DNA of 64,000 nt from Acidovorax sp. 107 (GTDB lineage: Bacteria > Pseudomonadota > Gammaproteobacteria > Burkholderiales > Burkholderiaceae_C): assembly GCF_003058055.1 (NCBI RefSeq), contig NZ_QBTZ01000001.1, forward strand, positions 1,056,501 through 1,120,500. The letters are read 5' to 3'. Shown piece by piece: positions 17,759 to 26,229 of this stretch. The position numbers were made by a program, and so were the translations under genes. Positions within the stretch are counted from its first letter, which is position 1; every line of letters starts with the position of its first letter. The notes below the pieces were generated by a model, which saw only the letters and a list, made by a program, of their open reading frames with translations, was not told where the DNA came from and ran no database searches.

Positions 17759-18541
17759 TCACAGTCGTTCGCAGTGGCAGGCGAGGGTGGTGTACGGAAA
17801 GCGCACGGTGTCTTGTCCGCGCAGTGCGGGGTGCCGCTCTATCAAGGCCTCGATCTGCGCGCGCACTGCGGTGCGTTCGGCATCGGGGAGGGCCGCGATG
17901 AAACTGATCGACATGAAGCGGTCCACGATGACCTGCTGGGGTGGCCCCACGTGCTCGTGGGTCAGCCGGGTCTCGACCAATGGGCTGAAGCCGGGGTGGG
18001 GAAAGGGCTTGCGCCAGTCGCCCTTGTAGAAGCGCGGGGCATCGCCCTCGTAAGGCGTGATGATGGTGGTGAGCTCGGCCACCCAGTCCACCGACTCATC
18101 GCGCACGTTCCACACCAGCCCGAGCTTGCCGCCCGGGCGCAGCACGCGGTGAAATTCGTCCAGGGCATCGCGGGTGGCAAACCAGTGGAAGGCCTGCGCA
18201 CAGACCACTGCATCCAGCTTGCCGGATGGCAGCGGAATGGCCTGCGCCGTGCCCGCCACGGCGCGCACCGTAGGCAGTTGCAGTGCATCGATCTTGGCCC
18301 GCATGGCGTCCACGGGCTCCACGCCCACCACCGTGGCCCCGGTGGTCGCAAGCAGGGCGGTGAACTTGCCAGTACCCGCACCCACATCGGCCACCTCGCG
18401 GCCGGGGCCCAGGCCCAAGGCCTGTGCCAGCCAGGCCGACAGCGCCGCCGGGTAGTCCGGCCTGCCGCGCGCATAGGCCTGTGCCTCTTTTTCAAAACCC
18501 TGCTGTGCCGCTTTGTGCACGGCGTTCCTTGTGTTTTCCAT
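17759..18541 (-). CDS. Class I SAM-dependent methyltransferase
   Basis: The 260-residue protein (start ATG 18541; ATG 18547 would add two residues) has the Rossmann SAM-binding motif VADVGAGTGKFTALL, an acidic second motif VVGVEP, and the UbiE-like region FHWFATRDALDEFHRVLRPGG. The substrate is unknown; relatives are annotated only as methyltransferase domain 11 proteins. It is divergent from cobT, and the alternative start at 18547 overlaps the cobT ATG, so both promoters must lie inside coding sequence. Confidence 0.85.
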   Translation of the reverse strand: MENTRNAVHKAAQQGFEKEAQAYARGRPDYPAALSAWLAQALGLGPGREVADVGAGTGKFTALLATTGATVVGVEPVDAMRAKIDALQLPTVRAVAGTAQAIPLPSGKLDAVVCAQAFHWFATRDALDEFHRVLRPGGKLGLVWNVRDESVDWVAELTTIITPYEGDAPRFYKGDWRKPFPHPGFSPLVETRLTHEHVGPPQQVIVDRFMSISFIAALPDAERTAVRAQIEALIERHPALRGQDTVRFPYTTLACHCERL

Positions 18542-18545
18542 CACC

Positions 18546-19610
18546 ATGACCTCACCTTTCGCAATTCCATCCGTTGCTGACCTGCATGATGCCGCGTTGG
18601 CCAACCGCCTGCAGCATGTCATTGACCACAAGACCAAGCCCCTGGGCTCGCTGGGCCTGCTGGAGCGCCTGGCGCTGCGCCTGGGCGTGATCCTGGGCAC
18701 CGAATCCCCCGTACTGCATGCCCCCCAGATGCTGGTGTGCGCGGGCGACCATGGCCTGGCCGCGCGGGGGGTGTCGGCGTTCCCCAGCGACGTGACCTGG
18801 CAGATGGTGGAGAACTTTCTGGCGGGTGGCGCGGCCGTGAGCGTGCTGGCGCGCCAGCATGGCCTGGGCCTCACGGTGGTGGACTGTGGCGTGGCCAAGC
18901 CCATTGCTGCGCGCGATGCCGTACCCGGCCAGCCGCGCTTGTTGCTGCGCAAGGTGGCAGCCGGCACGCAGGATGCCTCCGTCGGCCCGGCCATGAGTGC
19001 CGAGCAATGCGCCCAGGCGCTGGCCAACGGGGTGGAGGTGGTGCGTGGGCTGCCGGGTAACGCCTTGCTGCTGGGCGAGATGGGCATTGCCAACACCTCG
19101 GTGGCATCGCTGCTGCTGGCGCGCCTGGCGGGGCTGCCGCTGGCCGAGGTGACGGGTGCGGGCACAGGGCTGGATGCTGCGGGCATCGAACGCAAGCGCG
19201 CTGTGCTGCAGCAGGCGCTGGACGCAAATGCCAGTGCCACCAGTCCGCTGGATGCTCTGGCCGCCTTAGGCGGCTACGAGGTGGCTACGTTGGTGGGCGC
19301 AGTGCTGCAGGCAGCAGCCGAGCGGCGCGTGATTGTGGTGGACGGCTTCATCACCAGCGCGGCCGTGCTGGTGGCCAGCCGCATCGCGCCGCAGGTGCTG
19401 CAGCGCTGCGTGTTCGCCCACCGCTCGGGCGAACGGGGCCACAGCCTGATGCTGGAGCAGATGCAGGCTGAGCCTCTGCTGGACCTGGGCTTGCGCCTGG
19501 GCGAAGGGTCGGGTGCGGCGCTGGCCTGGCCGTTGCTGCAATCGGCCTGCGCCGTGCTGCGCGAGATGGCAAGTTTTGAATCGGCCGGTGTGGCTACGCA
19601 GACAACCTGA
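18546..19610 (+). CDS. cobT: Nicotinate-nucleotide--dimethylbenzimidazole phosphoribosyltransferase
   Basis: The 354-residue protein has the CobT signatures TKPLGSLGLLERLA, CAGDHGLAARGVSAFPSDVT, GEMGIANTSVASLL and the C-terminal catalytic region GLRLGEGSGA (the Glu acts as general base in known CobT). It makes alpha-ribazole phosphate, the lower-ligand precursor. It is on the same strand as the riboswitch operon but is separated from cobQ by the minus-strand methyltransferase. No cobS or alpha-ribazole phosphatase follows; a diguanylate cyclase gene on the other strand comes next. Confidence 0.94.
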   Translation: MTSPFAIPSVADLHDAALANRLQHVIDHKTKPLGSLGLLERLALRLGVILGTESPVLHAPQMLVCAGDHGLAARGVSAFPSDVTWQMVENFLAGGAAVSVLARQHGLGLTVVDCGVAKPIAARDAVPGQPRLLLRKVAAGTQDASVGPAMSAEQCAQALANGVEVVRGLPGNALLLGEMGIANTSVASLLLARLAGLPLAEVTGAGTGLDAAGIERKRAVLQQALDANASATSPLDALAALGGYEVATLVGAVLQAAAERRVIVVDGFITSAAVLVASRIAPQVLQRCVFAHRSGERGHSLMLEQMQAEPLLDLGLRLGEGSGAALAWPLLQSACAVLREMASFESAGVATQTT

Positions 19611-19631
19611 ACCTCAGTCCTGGAAGATGTT

Positions 19632-20765
19632 TCAGCCCACCACAGTGCGGTTGCGGCCTTCTTCCTTGGCGCGGTACAGCGCGGCGTCGGCGCGGGAGAG
19701 CATGGCGTCGAGGGTCTCCTGTGGCCCGGTCCAGCTGGTCAGCCCGATGCTCACCTCGCAGTCCAGCGGGTGGCCCGTGGCCAGTGTGGCGTGGATGCGC
19801 TGGGCCACGCCCAGGGCGGCCTGGGCGTCGGCTCCCGGCAGCAGCACTATAAATTCCTCGCCCCCATAGCGGCCCAGGCGGTCGGCGCGACGCAGCACCT
19901 GGCGGGTGCGCTCGGCAAAGTGCACAAGCACCGCATCGCCGTGCTGGTGGCCGCGTGTGTCGTTGACTGCTTTGAAGTTGTCCAGGTCCACCATCATGAT
20001 GGACGGCCCGTTGCCGTAGCGCTGCGCGCGCTCCAGCTCGTCCTCACAGCGCTGCAGCAAGGCACGGCGGTTGAGGGCCTGGGTCAGCGAGTCGTAGGTG
20101 GCCAGGTGTTCCAGCTCGGTGCGCAAGCGGTCGGTGGCCATCAGCACCGCGCCGATGGACAGCATGAGCACGGTGAGCGCATAGGCACCGATGTACAGGG
20201 TCTGGAACAGCGATGGCTCCATCAGGTCGTTGCCTGCGTGCCCAGCCAGTATCGAAACCAGCCTGACGCCCAGCACCAGCATGTGCAGGCCCAGCATCAC
20301 CTCCACCAGCCGCACGGGGAAGTTGCGCCCACCGTGGTGCAGCATGAAGCGCAGCTGCGCGGCATACAACGCCCCCATCACCACGGTGAAAAACCCCACC
20401 CGCACCGCATAGTTGGGCCACCCGTAGGTCAGCCAGGCAAACACGACCGTGGTGCCCGCCATCACCCAGTTCCAGGTGCGCCAGGTGGCGGGCTGGCCCA
20501 TGAACTGTCGCGTGCCCATGTAGTAGGTGACCGAGCCCAGCACCAGCAGCTGATTGGCCAGCACCAGGCCCAGCCAGTCAGGGATGGCGCCGCGCGCGCC
20601 AAACAGCACGGTGGACAACAGCCACAGCAGTGGCGCCGCCGCCCAGCCCCCCACACCGCGAATGCTGGGCGGGTAGTGCCGCCGCATGAACAGCAGCACC
20701 ATGGCCATGACGGCAGACATGAAGCCCGCCAGGGCGATCATGGAGCGCGGGTCGAGGTTCGTCAT
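19632..20765 (-). CDS. Membrane-bound GGDEF diguanylate cyclase
   Basis: The 377-residue protein has six or seven predicted membrane helices over the first ~200 residues (an MHYT/7TM-like sensor without clear family match) and a C-terminal GGDEF domain with the active motif RYGGEEF. An RxxD inhibitory site (RRAD) is five residues upstream. It should make c-di-GMP from GTP in response to an unknown membrane signal. It is convergent with cobT and divergent from the ABC importer. Confidence 0.88.
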   Translation of the reverse strand: MTNLDPRSMIALAGFMSAVMAMVLLFMRRHYPPSIRGVGGWAAAPLLWLLSTVLFGARGAIPDWLGLVLANQLLVLGSVTYYMGTRQFMGQPATWRTWNWVMAGTTVVFAWLTYGWPNYAVRVGFFTVVMGALYAAQLRFMLHHGGRNFPVRLVEVMLGLHMLVLGVRLVSILAGHAGNDLMEPSLFQTLYIGAYALTVLMLSIGAVLMATDRLRTELEHLATYDSLTQALNRRALLQRCEDELERAQRYGNGPSIMMVDLDNFKAVNDTRGHQHGDAVLVHFAERTRQVLRRADRLGRYGGEEFIVLLPGADAQAALGVAQRIHATLATGHPLDCEVSIGLTSWTGPQETLDAMLSRADAALYRAKEEGRNRTVVG

Positions 20766-20949
20766 GCGGCAGGCAGGAGAAGGAGGAAGGACGCGCTGAC
20801 GTAATAAATTGTTTCAGATGCGAAGCCAGTATAGCCACGCACCTGGCGGGCACAGCGCTGTTTCGGTGCATGGTTTGCCCGGGGTAGGGTTGGGGGCAGG
20901 ACGGGTGTGGGCCGGTATGGGGCGGCAAGGTGCGCCTTGTTGGTGCATT

Positions 20950-20982
20950 TTGTATGCAAAGCACATAAAACATTGTGTACAA
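20950..20982. promoter_or_regulatory. Paired TTGTATACAA-like operators upstream of the ABC importer
   Basis: TTGTATGCAA (20950-20959) and TTGTGTACAA (20973-20982) lie 23 bp apart, centre to centre, about 30-60 bases before the importer ATPase gene. TTGTATACAA-type palindromes are typical sites for FCD-type GntR regulators, and such a regulator is encoded at the end of this operon. Autoregulation of the importer operon is inferred. Confidence 0.5.
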
Positions 20983-21013
20983 AGTTGGCATGGGCTTTGC
21001 GTAGGGCATACCC

Positions 21014-22084
21014 ATGCAAAGCACCATCCCTGCGCCCACCCCCGCCGCCATTGAAATCATCGCGCTCACCAAGCGCTATGCCAGCGGCAAGCCCGCCGTG
21101 GATGCGATCAACCTGCGCATTGCCAGCGGCAGCTACTGCTGTTTGCTGGGGCCCTCGGGTTGCGGCAAGAGCACCACCTTGCGCATGATTGCGGGGCACG
21201 AGTCGGTGACCAGCGGCGACATCCTGCTGGAGAACCGCAACATCACTGATCTGCCCGCCGCCGCGCGGGGCACGGCCATGAGTTTCCAGAGCTTTGCGCT
21301 GTTCCCGCACCTCTCGGCACTCGATAACGTGGCCTTCAGCCTGAAGATGAAAGGCGTGGGCAAGGCCGAGCGCCAGGCCCAGGCGCGCGACCTGCTGGAG
21401 CGCGTGGCCCTGGGCCATCTGGCCGAGCGCAAACCCGCTGAACTCTCGGGCGGCCAGCAGCAGCGCGTGGCGCTGGCACGGGCCCTCATCACCCAGCCGC
21501 GCGTGCTGCTGCTCGACGAGCCACTGTCCGCGCTCGACCCCTTCCTGCGCATCCAGATGCGCGCCGAGCTGCGCCGATGGCAAAAGGAGCTGGGCCTGAC
21601 CTTCATCCACGTCACCCACAGCCAGGAAGAAGCCATGGCCCTGGCCGACACCATGGTGGTGATGAACCACGGCGTGATCGAACAGGTGGGCAGCCCACAC
21701 GAGGTCTACAACCGGCCTGCTAGCGAGTTTGTGGCGCGCTTCATGGGCGGCCACAACGTGATCGATACCCCCGAAGGCAAGGTGGGCGTGCGCACCGACC
21801 ACCTGCAGATCGCCCCTACCCAGGCCGAGCTGCCCTGGAGTGCCCAGCACATGTTGGCCGTGGTGACCGATGTGGAATACCAAGGCACCTACGTGCTGGT
21901 GGGCCTGCAAAAGCAGGGCGTGGCCTTGTCGGCCAACGCCACGGCGGCCTATTCAGTGATGGTGTCAGAAGCCGCCTTTGCCGCGCACCCTTATCAAGTG
22001 GGGCAGGGCGTGCAACTGCACTGGACGCCCGACCAGGCGCACCCGTTGTCCGTGCCTGCTTCTGCCATGGCGCAAGCCGCCTGA
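21014..22084 (+). CDS. PotA-like ABC transporter ATP-binding protein
   Basis: This 356-residue protein has Walker A GPSGCGKST, Q-loop SFQSFALFPHL, signature LSGGQQQRVA and Walker B VLLLDEPLSALDP. A C-terminal TOBE-like domain follows (residues about 270-350). It groups by pattern with spermidine/putrescine and related importers. The cognate binding protein and two permeases follow directly. The substrate is not fixed by sequence. Confidence 0.92.
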   Translation: MQSTIPAPTPAAIEIIALTKRYASGKPAVDAINLRIASGSYCCLLGPSGCGKSTTLRMIAGHESVTSGDILLENRNITDLPAAARGTAMSFQSFALFPHLSALDNVAFSLKMKGVGKAERQAQARDLLERVALGHLAERKPAELSGGQQQRVALARALITQPRVLLLDEPLSALDPFLRIQMRAELRRWQKELGLTFIHVTHSQEEAMALADTMVVMNHGVIEQVGSPHEVYNRPASEFVARFMGGHNVIDTPEGKVGVRTDHLQIAPTQAELPWSAQHMLAVVTDVEYQGTYVLVGLQKQGVALSANATAAYSVMVSEAAFAAHPYQVGQGVQLHWTPDQAHPLSVPASAMAQAA

Positions 22085-22144
22085 CCGTGTCGCCACGCAA
22101 CCCCTTTTTCACCCGTCCCCTTCCGCAACCCAAGGAGTTTTCCC

Positions 22145-23437
22145 ATGTCCGATGCTTTCCGTGCTGATTCCCCTGCTGTTGTCCCCGAAGCCGCTGGTGT
22201 GGCGCGCCGCTCGCTGCTCAAGGGCACAGCGGGCATCCTGGCCGCTGGCATGTTTCCGGCCGTGCATGCGCAGGAAAAAATCGTGCTGCGCTACCTGGGA
22301 ACGGCCGTGAACCAGGACAAGGCGATTGCCGAGAAATTCAAGGCCGACACCGGCATCGAGATCCAGTACGTGGCCGTAACCACCGACGACGTGACCAAGC
22401 GCGCCGTCACGGCGCCCAACAGTTTTGACCTCATCGACACCGAATACTTCTCGCTCAAGAAGATCGTGCCCACCGGCAACCTGAAGGGCATTGACACCAA
22501 GCGCATCAAGAACGCCGACAAGATCACCACGCTGTTCACCACCGGTATGGTGGCCGGCAAGGCCGTAGGCGACCAGGGCACGGCGCCCAAGAAGGTGATC
22601 TACCTGGAGGGCGAGAAGTCCAAGAAGTTCGCCACCGCGCCCACGCAGTTCATGTCGCTGATTCCGACGACGTACAACGCCGACACGCTGGGCATACGCC
22701 CCGATTTGATCAAGCGCCCCGTCAACTCGTGGGCCGAGCTGCTCAACCCCGAGTTCAAGGGCAAGACCGCCATCCTGAACATCCCCTCCATCGGCATCAT
22801 GGACGCTGCCATGGTGGTCGAGGCCATGGGCATCTACAAGTACCCCGACAAGGGCAACATGACCAAGAAGGAAATTGATCTCACGATCAAGACCCTGATC
22901 GAAGCCAAGAAACAAGGCCAGTTCCGCGCGCTGTGGAAGGACTTCAACGAGTCGGTGAACCTGATGGCTTCGGGCGAGGTGGTGATCCAGTCGATGTGGA
23001 GCCCTGCCGTCACCGCTGTGCGCACCAAGGGCATCGCCTGCAACTTCCAGCCGCTCAAGGAAGGCTACCGCGCCTGGGCCGCGGGCTTCGGCCTGCCGGC
23101 CACGCTGTCGGGCCGCAAGCTCGATGGCGCGTACGAGTTCATCAACTGGTTCCTGGACGGCTGGGCCGGTGCCTATCTGAACCGCCAGGGCTACTACAGC
23201 GCCGTGCTGGAGACCGCCAAGTCCAAGATGGAAGCCTACGAATGGGCCTACTGGATGGAAGGTAAGCCCGCCACGCAAGACATCAAGAGCCCGAACGGCG
23301 ATGTGCTGGCCAAGGCCGGTGCGGTGCGCGACGGCGGCAGTTATGAGTCGCGCATGGGCGGCATTGCTTGCTGGAACGCGCTGATGGATGAGAACAACTA
23401 CATGGTGCAGAAGTGGAATGAATTCGTCGCGGCATGA
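22145..23437 (+). CDS. ABC transporter solute-binding protein, Tat-type signal, PotD-like
   Basis: The 430-residue protein has an N-terminal twin-arginine motif RRSLLKG followed by a hydrophobic stretch ending AVHAQ, so export by the Tat system is likely. The mature part has the spermidine/putrescine-binding fold (LRYLGTAVNQDKAIAEKF; NSFDLIDTEYFS; a hinge near PVNSWAELLNPEFKG). It feeds the two permeases downstream. The amine-binding residues of PotD cannot be confirmed from reading alone. Confidence 0.88.
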   Translation: MSDAFRADSPAVVPEAAGVARRSLLKGTAGILAAGMFPAVHAQEKIVLRYLGTAVNQDKAIAEKFKADTGIEIQYVAVTTDDVTKRAVTAPNSFDLIDTEYFSLKKIVPTGNLKGIDTKRIKNADKITTLFTTGMVAGKAVGDQGTAPKKVIYLEGEKSKKFATAPTQFMSLIPTTYNADTLGIRPDLIKRPVNSWAELLNPEFKGKTAILNIPSIGIMDAAMVVEAMGIYKYPDKGNMTKKEIDLTIKTLIEAKKQGQFRALWKDFNESVNLMASGEVVIQSMWSPAVTAVRTKGIACNFQPLKEGYRAWAAGFGLPATLSGRKLDGAYEFINWFLDGWAGAYLNRQGYYSAVLETAKSKMEAYEWAYWMEGKPATQDIKSPNGDVLAKAGAVRDGGSYESRMGGIACWNALMDENNYMVQKWNEFVAA

Positions 23438-23443
23438 GGTAGG

Positions 23444-23545
23444 CACCCCCTGAGGCGCTGCGCGCCTTCCCCCTCTCTCGTCCCGCTGCGCGGGTCGGGA
23501 GGGGGACGCCCCCGGTGCGGCGGGGCGGCCCTTGCACGGGGGCAC
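23444..23545. repeat. GC-rich palindromic intergenic element
   Basis: The gap between the binding-protein and permease genes (23438-23618) holds nested inverted repeats: GGCGCTGCGCGCC (23454-23466), CCCGCTGCGCGGG and CCCCCTC/GAGGGGG flanking it. The composition resembles an interspersed palindromic repeat I recall from Acidovorax and Delftia genomes. As RNA it would fold stably and could reduce expression of the permeases relative to the binding protein. Confidence 0.5.
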
Positions 23546-23618
23546 TGGCCTTAGGCAGCGCCAGTCTCAAGAGCAAGAGCCGAACAGTAGACCTTTGGAT
23601 TCATTGATTGCAAACACC

Positions 23619-24533
23619 ATGAGCATGACCACCACACCGTCCTTACCCGCTGCTGCCGTTCCTGGTCGCACCATAGCCGCCTGGTGGCAGGCAGCGCCAT
23701 TCACGCTGGTGTTCGCGCTGTTCTTCCTCACTCCACTGACGCTGATCGTGATGGTCAGCTTCTGGGACTTCAATGAGTACGAGCTGTTGCCCGGGTTCAC
23801 GTTCAAGAACTACGTGTCGATCTTCGCGGGCTGTGGCGATGCGTCGGAGGGCCTGTGTGTCACGCTCAAGACGTATTACTCCACGCTCAAGTTCAGTTTT
23901 CTGGTGTGGCTGATCACGCTGGTGATTGGCTTCACCGTGGCTTACTTTTTGGCTTTCCATGTGCGCTCATCGGGCATGCAGACGCTGCTGTTCGTGCTGT
24001 GCACCATCCCGTTCTGGACCTCGAATGTGATCCGCATGATCTCGTGGGTGCCGCTCTTGGGTCGCAACGGGCTGGTCAACCAGACTTTGATGGGCATGAA
24101 CCTCATCGAGACGCCCATCGAGTGGCTGCTGTTCTCCGACTTCTCTGTGGTGCTCGCCTTTGTGCACCTGTACACCATGTTCATGATCGTGCCCATCTTC
24201 AACAGCATGATGCGCATTGACCGCAGCCTGATCGAAGCCGCCAGCGACAGTGGCGCGAGTGGCTGGCAGACGCTGTGGAACGTGATCGTGCCGCTGTCGC
24301 GCACCGGCATCATCATCGGCTCGATCTTTGTGATCACAATCGTCATGGGTGACTTCGTGACCATCGGCGTGATGGGCGGGCAGCAGATCGCCTCCATCGG
24401 CAAGATCATCCAGGTGCAGACGTCGTACCTGCAGTTCCCGCTGGCGGCGGCCAATGCCGTGATCTTGCTGGCCGTGGTGCTGATGATCATCTGGGGCCTC
24501 ACGCGGCTCGTCGATATTCGCAAGGAGCTGTGA
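23619..24533 (+). CDS. ABC transporter permease, PotB-like
   Basis: The ATG at 23619 gives 304 residues with six membrane segments. The EAA loop characteristic of importer permeases is present (EAASDSGASGWQTLWNVIVP). The frame stays open upstream to 23532 but runs into the GC-rich palindrome, so that extension is unlikely. It pairs with the next permease. Confidence 0.9.
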   Translation: MSMTTTPSLPAAAVPGRTIAAWWQAAPFTLVFALFFLTPLTLIVMVSFWDFNEYELLPGFTFKNYVSIFAGCGDASEGLCVTLKTYYSTLKFSFLVWLITLVIGFTVAYFLAFHVRSSGMQTLLFVLCTIPFWTSNVIRMISWVPLLGRNGLVNQTLMGMNLIETPIEWLLFSDFSVVLAFVHLYTMFMIVPIFNSMMRIDRSLIEAASDSGASGWQTLWNVIVPLSRTGIIIGSIFVITIVMGDFVTIGVMGGQQIASIGKIIQVQTSYLQFPLAAANAVILLAVVLMIIWGLTRLVDIRKEL

Positions 24534-24534
24534 G

Positions 24535-25428
24535 ATGACCACCCGCATCCGCGAAACCCGCCCGGCCAGCTTCTGGCCCTTGGCCATAGTCTTTGCGCTG
24601 TTCGTGCTGTTCATGTACGGGCCCATGTTCGTGATCTTCATCCTGAGCTTTCAGGGGCCGGAAGGCGGGCTCACCTTTCCGATGCGGGGCGTGTCGCTGC
24701 ACTGGTTCGCCAAGCTGGCCGAAGGGCTGGGCGTGGTGGACATTGGCGCGGCGCTGTGGCGCTCGCTGGGCCTGGGCCTGGCGGTGATGCTGTGCACGGT
24801 GGTGCTGTCGGTGCTGGCGGGCCTGGCGTTTCGCAAGCGGCTGGCGGGGGGCAACACGCTGTTCTTCATCGTCGTGGCCAGCCTCATCATGCCGTCCATC
24901 ATCGTGTCGCTGGGCATTGGGCTGGAGTTCCGGCTCATCGACAACGGCATCAAGGCGGTGCTCGAATGGCTGGGCATGGAAAGCGCGCTGGAGGGCTATG
25001 GCACCTCGCTGGGCCTGTTTACCTCTGCTCTGGGCGCACACCTCACATGGACGCTGCCGTTTGGCTTGCTCATCATGTTTGCGGTGTTCAACCGCTTCAA
25101 CCCTGCGTACGAAGAGGCTGCACGCGACCTGGGCGCCACACCCTGGCAGGGCTTTGCGCATGTGGTGCTGCCGCTGATTGCGCCCTCGGTGGTGGGTATC
25201 GGCATGTTTGGCTTCACGCTCAGCTGGGACGAGATCGCCCGCACCTCGCAGGCCATTGGCGATGTGAACACGCTGCCGCTGGAGCTGCAGGGGCTGACCA
25301 GCACGGTGACCACGCCGTCCATCTATGCGCTAGGCACACTCACCACCGTGGTGTCGTTCGTCGTGATGGGCATCACGCTGGCGCTGGTGTGGGCACTGGG
25401 CCGCAGGCGCAAGGGCCATTCGGGGTAA
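24535..25428 (+). CDS. ABC transporter permease, PotC-like
   Basis: This 297-residue protein has six membrane segments and the EAA loop EEAARDLGATPWQGFAHVVL. It starts one base after the stop of the partner permease (TGAGATG). Together the two form the channel of the PotABCD-type importer. The order ATPase, binding protein, permease, permease matches polyamine-like uptake systems. Confidence 0.9.
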   Translation: MTTRIRETRPASFWPLAIVFALFVLFMYGPMFVIFILSFQGPEGGLTFPMRGVSLHWFAKLAEGLGVVDIGAALWRSLGLGLAVMLCTVVLSVLAGLAFRKRLAGGNTLFFIVVASLIMPSIIVSLGIGLEFRLIDNGIKAVLEWLGMESALEGYGTSLGLFTSALGAHLTWTLPFGLLIMFAVFNRFNPAYEEAARDLGATPWQGFAHVVLPLIAPSVVGIGMFGFTLSWDEIARTSQAIGDVNTLPLELQGLTSTVTTPSIYALGTLTTVVSFVVMGITLALVWALGRRRKGHSG

Positions 25429-25441
25429 AAACGGCACCCTT

Positions 25442-26206
25442 ATGACCACCACCCTCCCCAAGCCCCGGCGCGCGCGCGCTGCGGTCACCGAAGCGCCCGT
25501 GCAGCCCGACATGACCGGCCAGCTCAGCGACAACGACATGTACGACCGCATGGTGTCGGCCATCCTCGATCACCGGCTGCCGCCCGGCACCAAACTGGTG
25601 GAGGACAAGCTGGCGGCTGCCTTTGGCGTGTCGCGCACGCGGGTGCGGCCTGTGCTGGTGCGGCTGGCCAACGAGCAGGTCGTCACGCTCACGCCCAACC
25701 GGGGCGCATCCATTGCCCAGCCCACGCCGCAAGAGGCGCTGGAAGTCTTTGAAGCCCGCCGCCTGCTGGAGCCGCGCCTGGTGGAGCTGTTCATCGCCAA
25801 CGCCACCGACGCTGACATCGCCGCGCTGCGCACCTGCATCGACGACGAAGAGGCCGCCCGCGCCAGTGGCGACATGCGCCGTGCCATCCGCCTGTCGGGC
25901 GACTTTCACCTGCACATCGCGCAGGCAGCAGGGCACCAGACGTTGGGGCGCATCCTGCGCGAGCTGGTGTCGCGCACCTCGCTCATCCTGATGACCTACA
26001 GCCCCAGCCATGCCCAAACCCGCGAAGAGGCCACGGCCTGCGGCTGCCGCGAGCACCGGGCACTGATCGACGCGATTCGCCTGCGCGATGCGCGCGAGGC
26101 GCCCCGGCTGATGCTGGCCCACCTGGCGCGCATCGAATCGCAGCTGGAGTTCACGCCCCCTGCGGCGGAGGCCCCTGATTTGGCACAGTTGCTCGGCGGG
26201 GCCTGA
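25442..26206 (+). CDS. GntR-family transcriptional regulator, FCD (FadR) subfamily
   Basis: The 254-residue protein has an N-terminal winged helix (DRMVSAILDHRLPPGTKLVE; AAFGVSRTRVRPVLVRLANE) and a helical FCD ligand-binding domain with metal-site histidines (GDFHLHIAQAAGH; CREHRALIDAI). It follows the permeases by 13 bases and probably controls the importer through the TTGTATACAA-like sites at 20950-20982. The inducer is presumably the transported compound or a product of it. Confidence 0.9.
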   Translation: MTTTLPKPRRARAAVTEAPVQPDMTGQLSDNDMYDRMVSAILDHRLPPGTKLVEDKLAAAFGVSRTRVRPVLVRLANEQVVTLTPNRGASIAQPTPQEALEVFEARRLLEPRLVELFIANATDADIAALRTCIDDEEAARASGDMRRAIRLSGDFHLHIAQAAGHQTLGRILRELVSRTSLILMTYSPSHAQTREEATACGCREHRALIDAIRLRDAREAPRLMLAHLARIESQLEFTPPAAEAPDLAQLLGGA

Positions 26207-26229
26207 CTCGCTTTCCAAAGCCTTCCTCC

